DNA from: Rahnella bruchi
Lineage (GTDB): Bacteria > Pseudomonadota > Gammaproteobacteria > Enterobacterales > Enterobacteriaceae
Direction of reading: 5' to 3'
Length of the DNA stretch: 64,000 bases
Assembly: GCF_003614975.1 (NCBI RefSeq)
Contig: NZ_QZWI01000012.1
Coordinates: forward strand, 100,921-164,920
Under the pieces are notes generated by a model that was given only the letters and a program-made list of their open reading frames with translations, ran no database searches and was not told where the DNA came from. Below are positions 58,497 through 64,000 of this stretch, piece by piece. Position numbers and translations under genes: made by a program. Within the stretch, counting starts at the first letter, position 1. Every line of letters begins with the position of its first letter.

Positions 58497-59201
58497 ATGT
58501 CAGACAACGCCGTTCTTCGCCTGCGTGAGCAGCGCTTAGCCCAGTCTACCCGCCCTTTCCTTGCGCGCGGATCCAGGGCCATTCGCTGTCAGACCTGCCT
58601 GTTACCCACACGTAACTGCATCTGCGCCACACGCGAAATCCATCAGGCCGCCAGCCGTTTTTGTCTGGTGATGTTTGACACTGAACCGATGAAACCCAGC
58701 AATACTGGCCGGTTAATCGCAGACGTTCTGCCCGATACACAGGCGTTTCTGTGGTCACGTACGCAAACTGATCCGGCGTTGCTGGAGGCGATTGCCGACC
58801 CCGATCGTCAGGCTTACGTGGTCTTCCCGGCTTCTTTTGCCACCCCCCCGCGTCAGGTATTTACTGAAGTACCGGCAGGCAGTAAACCGCCTTTATTCAT
58901 TATGCTCGACGGCACATGGAACGAAGCGCGCAAGATGTTTCGCAAAAGCCCGTATCTGGATAATCTGCCGGTATTCTCCCTTGATGTAAGCGCCAGCTCA
59001 GGCTATATCCTGCGTGAAGCCTCGCGCCCGGAACTGCATTGCACTGTAGAAGTGGCTGCTGCGTTGCTGGAAAAAGCCGGTGATTTCGAGGCATCTGCGG
59101 GTTTGTCACGGCACTTCACTCATTTCCGTACCCAATATCTGGCCGGAAAACCCCATCATCCGGTGCATCAGCTCACAGCAAAGAACGAAGAAAACCTCTA
59201 G
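58497..59201 (+). CDS. tapT: tRNA-uridine aminocarboxypropyltransferase (DTW domain)
   Basis: Transfers the aminocarboxypropyl group of S-adenosylmethionine to U47 of tRNAs (acp3U47). From ATG 58497 (CCGGA seven bases upstream) 234 residues, E. coli YfiP 232. Zinc-like cysteine cluster CQTCLLPTRNCIC at about 33-45; conserved FDTEPMKPSNTGRLIADVLP, the DTW signature as LDGTWNEARKMFRKSPYLDNLP and a late LSRHFTHFRTQYL. Followed closely (31 bases) by patZ, as in E. coli. Confidence 0.94.
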   Translation: MSDNAVLRLREQRLAQSTRPFLARGSRAIRCQTCLLPTRNCICATREIHQAASRFCLVMFDTEPMKPSNTGRLIADVLPDTQAFLWSRTQTDPALLEAIADPDRQAYVVFPASFATPPRQVFTEVPAGSKPPLFIMLDGTWNEARKMFRKSPYLDNLPVFSLDVSASSGYILREASRPELHCTVEVAAALLEKAGDFEASAGLSRHFTHFRTQYLAGKPHHPVHQLTAKNEENL

Positions 59202-59232
59202 AATCAGTTCAGGATGATTGATTGGAGTTCTG

Positions 59233-61893
59233 ATGAGCCAGCGCGGACTAGAAGCCCTGCTACGACCTGAATCTATCGCGGTGATTGGTGCCAGTAATAA
59301 ACCGGGCCGCGCCGGATATCTGATGATGCGTAATCTTCTCGACAGCGGATTTAATGGCCCGGTGCTGCCGGTCACGCCCGCTTATCGCGCCGTGTGTGGT
59401 GTTCTGACCTGGCCGGATGTCGCGACCCTGCCGATGTCGCCGGATCTGGCCATTCTTTGCACCCATGCTGACCGCAATCTCGCCTTGCTGGAACAACTTG
59501 GCGAGCGTGGCTGTAAAACAGTGATTGTGCTTTCCTCAAAACCTCAGCAATTCGCTGAACTCAAAACCTGTGCCCATCGCTTTTCGATGCGTTTACTCGG
59601 GCCAAACAGTCTCGGTATTCTCGCTCCATGGCAAAAACTGAATGCCAGCTTTTCGCCGGTGCCCATCCTGCCTGGTAAACTGGCATTTATTTCGCAATCA
59701 GCGGCCGTCGCCAATACCATTCTCGACTGGGCGCAACAGCGTGCCGTGGGCTTTTCTTATTTCGTTTCACTGGGTGATAGCCTGGATATTGATGTCGATG
59801 ACCTGCTCGACTTTCTTGCGCGCGATAGCAAAACCAGCGCCATCCTTCTTTACCTCGAACACATCAGCGATGCGCGGCGCTTTCTTTCCGCCTCACGCAG
59901 TGCCTCGCGCAATAAACCGATTCTGGTGATCAAAAGTGGCCGCAGCGGACAAGCCCAGCAATTGCTCAACAGCCCGCTAAGTCTGGATGCAGCCTATGAT
60001 GCGGCTATCCAGCGCGCCGGTTTGCTGCGTGTGCAGGATACTCATGAGCTTTTTTCAGCTGTCGAAACGCTGAGCCATATGCGCCCGTTGCGTGGTGAGC
60101 GCTTACTTATCATCAGTAACGGCGCAGCCCCTGCTGCAATGGCGTTGGATCAGTTGCTTTCGCGTAACGGCAAACTGGCGAAACTCAGTGAGGAAACCCG
60201 TCACGCCCTGAGTGCTGTTTTGCCAGAAGCGATTACCGCCGCCAATCCGTTAGATTTACGCGACGATGCCACACCAAAACTATATCAGGCAGTAATGACC
60301 GCTCTGCTCGACAGCACGGATTATGACGCACTGCTGGTGATCCACGCCCCAAGCGCTGCTGCGCACGGCACCCTGACAGCCAGTCAGCTGATAGCAGCTG
60401 TTCGTCAGCATCCGCGAGGTAAATACATCACTTTGCTGACCAACTGGTGTGGAGAATTCTCGTCGCAGGAAGCCCGTAAACTCTTCACTGAAGCTGGGAT
60501 CCCGACTTACCGCACGCCGGAAGGTACGGTGACGGCGTTTATGCACATGGTGGAATATCGCAGGAACCAGAAGCAGCTAAAAGAAACGCCGGCACTGCCG
60601 GCAGACCTTGAACAAAACACCGATCAGGCGCACCGGCTGATTGCCCGGACATTAGCGGAAGGCACCACGCAGCTCGATACCCATGAGGTGCGAGCAATTT
60701 TGCAGGCGTACGGAATGAATGTGCTGCCAACATGGATAGCCAGCGACAGCGTTGAAGCAGTGAATATCGCCAGTCAGGTAGGCTATCCGGTGGCGCTGAA
60801 ACTGCGTTCTCCTGACATCCCGCACAATTCTGAAGTACAGGGAGTGATGTTATATCTTCGCACCGCCAGTGAAGTGGAACAGGCCGCGAATGCGATATTT
60901 GACCGCGCCAGACAGGCATTTCCGCAAGCGAGAATTCAGGGACTGCTGGTGCAAACCATGGCCAACCGGCCAGGATCACAGGAACTTCGCGTGGTGGTCG
61001 AACAGGATCCGGTATTTGGCCCGCTGATTATGCTGGCCGAGGGCGGTACTGACTGGCTTCCGGAAAGACAGGCAGCGATTTCCCTGCCGCCGCTGAACAT
61101 GACGCTGGCGCGATATCAGGTGGTTCAGGCACTCAAGAGTGGCAAAATTCGCGGTCGCAATGCGCTGCATCCCCTCGATATCCCGGCACTCAGTCAGCTG
61201 CTGGTGAATGTGTCTAACCTGATTATCGATTGCCCAGAAATAGAACGGCTGGATATTCATCCTTTGCTGGTTTCCGGCAATGAACTCAGCCTGCTCGATG
61301 TCTCAATGCAGCTTTCGGCGCAGCAGCCCGGTGCACCTTCACGACTGGCAATCCGTCCTTATCCGCGTGAACTGGAAGAGCGCGTTATACTGAAAGACGG
61401 GTCGCTGGCACTGTTCCGTCCGATACTCCCGGAAGATGAACCGCTGCTTAAAGCGTTTATCCTCAAAGTCACGAAGGAAGATCTCTACTATCGTTATTTC
61501 AGTGAGATCAACGAATTCACGCATGAAGATTTAGCGAATATGACGCAAATCGACTATGACCGCGAAATGGCGTTCGTGGCCATTCATAATGTGAATGATA
61601 AAAGTGAAATTATTGGTGTCACCAGAGCGGTTTCAGATCCCGATAATACTGACGCCGAATTCTCGGTTCTGGTTCGCTCTGACCTGAAAGGTTTAGGACT
61701 CGGAAGACGCCTGCTGGATAAGATGATCAATTACGCCGCAGAGCACGGGCTGCAACGTCTGACCGGAATAACCATGCCTAACAATCGCGGCATGATTACG
61801 CTGGCCAGAAAGCTGGGGTTTGACGTCGACATTCAGATTCAGGACGGTATTGTGAACCTCTCCCTGACGCTGGAAAAGACCCGAATTTTGTAG
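59233..61893 (+). CDS. patZ: Protein lysine acetyltransferase PatZ (Pka), acyl-CoA synthetase/GNAT fusion
   Basis: Acetylates Lys of Acs and other proteins. 886 residues from ATG 59233 (TTGGAG upstream), the E. coli length. Domains: NDP-forming acyl-CoA synthetase-like CoA-binding part (about 8-450; SIAVIGASNKPGRAGYLMMRN, FISQSAAVANTILDWA), ATP-grasp part (about 475-700; LDTHEVRAILQAYGMNVLPTW, VALKLRSPDIPHNSEVQGV), and C-terminal GNAT (about 725-880) with acetyl-CoA loop RSDLKGLGLGRRLLDKM. An ATG at 59218 would add five residues. Confidence 0.96.
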   Translation: MSQRGLEALLRPESIAVIGASNKPGRAGYLMMRNLLDSGFNGPVLPVTPAYRAVCGVLTWPDVATLPMSPDLAILCTHADRNLALLEQLGERGCKTVIVLSSKPQQFAELKTCAHRFSMRLLGPNSLGILAPWQKLNASFSPVPILPGKLAFISQSAAVANTILDWAQQRAVGFSYFVSLGDSLDIDVDDLLDFLARDSKTSAILLYLEHISDARRFLSASRSASRNKPILVIKSGRSGQAQQLLNSPLSLDAAYDAAIQRAGLLRVQDTHELFSAVETLSHMRPLRGERLLIISNGAAPAAMALDQLLSRNGKLAKLSEETRHALSAVLPEAITAANPLDLRDDATPKLYQAVMTALLDSTDYDALLVIHAPSAAAHGTLTASQLIAAVRQHPRGKYITLLTNWCGEFSSQEARKLFTEAGIPTYRTPEGTVTAFMHMVEYRRNQKQLKETPALPADLEQNTDQAHRLIARTLAEGTTQLDTHEVRAILQAYGMNVLPTWIASDSVEAVNIASQVGYPVALKLRSPDIPHNSEVQGVMLYLRTASEVEQAANAIFDRARQAFPQARIQGLLVQTMANRPGSQELRVVVEQDPVFGPLIMLAEGGTDWLPERQAAISLPPLNMTLARYQVVQALKSGKIRGRNALHPLDIPALSQLLVNVSNLIIDCPEIERLDIHPLLVSGNELSLLDVSMQLSAQQPGAPSRLAIRPYPRELEERVILKDGSLALFRPILPEDEPLLKAFILKVTKEDLYYRYFSEINEFTHEDLANMTQIDYDREMAFVAIHNVNDKSEIIGVTRAVSDPDNTDAEFSVLVRSDLKGLGLGRRLLDKMINYAAEHGLQRLTGITMPNNRGMITLARKLGFDVDIQIQDGIVNLSLTLEKTRIL

Positions 61894-62037
61894 CAGAAAA
61901 CCGTGAGCCTGCGCGATGAACAGGCAAAAGTTGCGCACATCAGACAGGACTAATGGTATTATCGACCGATTGTGCGGTCACCTGTATCTGTTTGTGCCGC
62001 TAAAGCCATTACATGAAGAGAGAAGAAGCGCACTGTG

Positions 62038-63393
62038 ATGTTGTCAAAATTTAAACGTAATAAACATCAACAACACCTTGCTCAACTGCCAAAACTCCCC
62101 CAAACAGTTGATGCTGTAAAAACGCTCTACTGTCCGACAGATTTCCGTACGACGCTGCTCGAAGCCATCTCTAACGCCACCCAACGGATTTATCTGGTCG
62201 CGCTCTATCTTGAGAACGATGATGGCGGTCGCGATGTACTGTCGGCGTTGTATGATGCCAAGCAGCGATGCCCTGAGCTGGAGATTTGCGTGCTGGTTGA
62301 CTGGCACCGCGCTCAGCGTGGTCGTATCGGCGCTGCGGCGGCAAATACCAATGCTGACTGGTATTGTCGTATGGCGAAAGAGCGCCCCGGGCTTTCTGTG
62401 CCGGTCTATGGCGTACCTGTAAATACCCGTGAAGCCTTGGGCGTTTTGCACCTCAAAGGCTTTGTTATCGATGATCAGGTCATTTACAGCGGTGCGAGTC
62501 TTAATGACGTTTACCTACATCGTCATGAAAAATATCGTTATGACCGGTATCAGCTGCTGACGAATAACGCGCTGGCCAACACGATGATCGACTTTATGAA
62601 GAAGTCGATCCTGACGGCAGCTGCCGTGCAGCGGCTCGATCGTGAAGATCGCCCAAAAAGCATTGAGATTAAGAACGAAACACGTCAGTTCCGCCAGACC
62701 CTGCGTACCAGTGGCTATCACTTTAAAGACAACGCCGGTAACGATGAACTGGCCGTCACGCCAATCGTTGGTCTGGGCAAACAAAATGAGCTTAACCGGA
62801 CTATCCATCATCTTATGGCCAGCACGGATCATAAGCTGACGCTATGTACACCGTACTTTAATATGCCTGCGATGCTGGCGCGCAACATTATTCATCTTCT
62901 GCGCCGTGGTAAGCAGGTGGAAATTATCGTGGGTGATAAAACCGCGAACGATTTCTATATTCCGCAGGATCAGCCATTCAAAATCATCGGCGCCTTACCC
63001 TATTTGTATGAGATTAATCTGCGTCGATTCCTGAGTCGTTTACAGCGTTTCGTTGACAGCGGACAGTTGATTGTCCGTCTGTGGAAAGACGGCGAAAACA
63101 GTTATCACCTGAAAGGCATCTGGGTGGATGACCGCTGGCAACTGATTACCGGTAATAACCTGAATCCCCGCGCCTGGCGTCTGGATCTTGAGAATGCCAT
63201 CCTGATCCACGATCCGCATAAAGAAATGGCCGTTGAGCGCAATAAAGAGCTGGAAGAAATTCGGCAGCATACGCACGTGGTTTCACATTATATGGAACTG
63301 GAAAGTATTCCTAATTATCCGGTCAAAGTTCGTAAGCTTATCCGGCGCTTACGGCGGATAAGAATCGACAGACTCATCAGCCGAATTCTGTAA
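62038..63393 (+). CDS. pssA: CDP-diacylglycerol-serine O-phosphatidyltransferase
   Basis: Makes phosphatidylserine, the precursor of phosphatidylethanolamine. 451 residues, as in E. coli; the preceding GTG at 62035 is not needed. Phospholipase-D superfamily with two HKD motifs: HLKGFVIDD (His138, Lys140) and HLKGIWVDD (His357, Lys359). The C-terminal KVRKLIRRLRRIRIDRLISR is a basic amphipathic helix for membrane or ribosome contact. Terminator follows. Confidence 0.97.
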   Translation: MLSKFKRNKHQQHLAQLPKLPQTVDAVKTLYCPTDFRTTLLEAISNATQRIYLVALYLENDDGGRDVLSALYDAKQRCPELEICVLVDWHRAQRGRIGAAAANTNADWYCRMAKERPGLSVPVYGVPVNTREALGVLHLKGFVIDDQVIYSGASLNDVYLHRHEKYRYDRYQLLTNNALANTMIDFMKKSILTAAAVQRLDREDRPKSIEIKNETRQFRQTLRTSGYHFKDNAGNDELAVTPIVGLGKQNELNRTIHHLMASTDHKLTLCTPYFNMPAMLARNIIHLLRRGKQVEIIVGDKTANDFYIPQDQPFKIIGALPYLYEINLRRFLSRLQRFVDSGQLIVRLWKDGENSYHLKGIWVDDRWQLITGNNLNPRAWRLDLENAILIHDPHKEMAVERNKELEEIRQHTHVVSHYMELESIPNYPVKVRKLIRRLRRIRIDRLISRIL

Positions 63394-63407
63394 TTGGCTA
63401 TACTGAA

Positions 63408-63438
63408 AGCCTGATCATCGTGATCGGGCTTTTTTTTA
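63408..63438 (+). terminator. Terminator after pssA
   Basis: AGCCTGATCA-TCG-TGATCGGGCT followed by eight T. Confidence 0.88.
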
Positions 63439-63454
63439 TCCGGAATTCTTCCTT

Positions 63455-63802
63455 ATGACTCAGAAGTTATCTTTCGCTATCAGGCCGCTTTGCATTGTCC
63501 TGATAGCAGGATGCAGCGGGTGTACGCATTTCGCGAATGATCAATGGACAGGCAAAGACAAGGCCGAACACTTCGTAGGCTCTGCCGTGTTGGCCGCCGC
63601 GAGTACAGCCTATGGCGATCATCAGGGATGGAGTGAAGCACGCAACCGGTCATTCGGACTGTTGTTTTCAGTGAGCCTCGGCGCAGCCAAAGAACTCTAT
63701 GACAGTCGTGATGGCGGGAGTGGGTGGAGCTGGAAAGATTTTAGCTGGGATATTGCAGGTGCCGCTGTCGGCTATAGTGCTTATCATCTGACGCATAACT
63801 GA
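63455..63802 (+). CDS. yfiM: YfiM-like DUF2279 lipoprotein
   Basis: Function unknown. 115 residues: lipoprotein signal with lipobox LIAGC (Cys20), then the family core FANDQWTGKDKAEHFVGSAVLAAA, LLFSVSLGAAKELYDSR and GWSWKDFSWDIAGAAVGY, closely matching E. coli YfiM. The His of DKAEHF and the Lys/Glu of AAKELYDSR are typical DUF2279 residues. Position after pssA as in E. coli. Confidence 0.9.
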   Translation: MTQKLSFAIRPLCIVLIAGCSGCTHFANDQWTGKDKAEHFVGSAVLAAASTAYGDHQGWSEARNRSFGLLFSVSLGAAKELYDSRDGGSGWSWKDFSWDIAGAAVGYSAYHLTHN

Positions 63803-63889
63803 CAGAAGTTCTGGCAGACCGCAACAAGGCAATAAGTTCCTGATGGCAGGACAAATAACGAACAAAAACCACCAAATTTCCCATAGCAA

Positions 63890-63917
63890 AAAGCCCTGTA
63901 CGTCAGTACAGGGCTTT
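63890..63917 (-). terminator. Strong hairpin terminator, probable rrn operon terminator
   Basis: AAAGCCCTGTAC-GTCA-GTACAGGGCTTT, 12-base perfect stem; on the minus strand it continues into TTTTGC. It lies 11 bases beyond the 5S-like tail at 63929-63941, as expected of an rRNA operon end. Confidence 0.8.
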
Positions 63918-63928
63918 CTACTAATTTG

Positions 63929-63941
63929 ATGCCTGGCAGTT
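63929..63941 (-). rRNA. Last 13 bases of a 5S rRNA-like sequence (fragment)
   Basis: Minus-strand AACTGCCAGGCAT is the invariant 3' end of enterobacterial 5S rRNA and is followed by CAAAT, the usual downstream bases. The sequence in front of it (63942-64000) is not 5S: it has TTGCGCAGCAA and CCCGAAGGG hairpins instead. So this is a 5S remnant or a duplicated rrn tail rather than an intact gene. In E. coli an rrn operon (rrnG) also lies downstream of yfiM in this orientation. Confidence 0.45.
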
Positions 63942-64000
63942 GATGATCCACTTCGTGGCTCACCCTTCGGGCCGTTGCTGCGCAACGTTCAAAAGGCTAT

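Noticed and set aside
63668..63985. Minus-strand frame of about 105 codons at the right edge
   Set aside because: It crosses the terminator hairpin and the 5S tail and then runs antisense to yfiM; this is a typical rrn-spacer artefact.

Overview
The window looks like ordinary chromosomal backbone of a member of Enterobacterales. The nearest fit is Yersiniaceae of the Rahnella/Ewingella/Serratia kind. That assignment is an inference from high similarity to E. coli housekeeping proteins, familiar gene neighbourhoods (prfB-lysS, recJ-dsbC-xerD, sdhE-ygfX, nrdHIEF-proVWX, ygaZH-emrRAB, trxC-tapT-patZ-pssA-yfiM) and moderately high GC. No phage, integron, CRISPR array or complete insertion sequence was found.

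Layout. 1-12.1 kb: the end of an outer-membrane efflux channel gene; a small accessory patch with a frameshifted Ner/SfsB-like regulator, a DUF559 nuclease-like gene bracketed by GC-rich palindromic repeats, and an Hcp-like fragment; then a four-gene RND efflux operon (mdtA-mdtB-mdtC-outer-membrane factor) on the minus strand. 12.5-17.2 kb: a two-gene peptidase operon (C26 amidase plus VanY-like carboxypeptidase), sotB, a DUF2000/Lrp divergent pair, a small secreted protein and a molybdopterin-type TOBE protein. 17.3-28.1 kb: argG, tRNA-Gly(CCC), lysS, prfB with its programmed frameshift, recJ, dsbC, xerD, fldB, ygfX, sdhE, ygfZ. 28.1-33.8 kb: a CYTH protein, yicN, ygaC, an MFS exporter, ygaM, a MocR regulator and an AhpD-like protein. 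33.8-39.6 kb: the class Ib ribonucleotide reductase operon nrdHIEF with likely NrdR boxes, an aldo/keto reductase and an NlpC/P60 hydrolase. 39.8-43.9 kb: a 2-hydroxycarboxylate transporter opposite a CitA/CitB-type two-component system. 43.9-56.6 kb: proVW with two tandem proX genes, an MFS gene, the ygaZH valine exporter, and emrR-(outer-membrane factor)-emrA-emrB. 56.6-64 kb: yfiF, trxC, tapT, patZ, pssA, yfiM, and the far 3' end of what looks like an rRNA operon on the minus strand.

How the genes work together. Three separate TolC/OprM-type channels lie in this window, two of them built into complete tripartite pump operons (RND-type mdt and MFS-type emr), so drug and metabolite efflux is a strong theme. 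proVWX1X2 imports osmoprotectants, nrdHIEF supplies deoxynucleotides under iron-poor or oxidative conditions, and dsbC, trxC, ygfZ and the AhpD-like protein cover redox repair. The less ordinary points are the second ProX with a different binding-site signature from the first, the outer-membrane channel inserted between emrR and emrA, the repeat-bracketed DUF559 gene, the cytoplasmic C26/VanY pair, and a 13-base 5S rRNA tail joined to non-5S sequence at the right edge. I found no clear undescribed multi-gene system.
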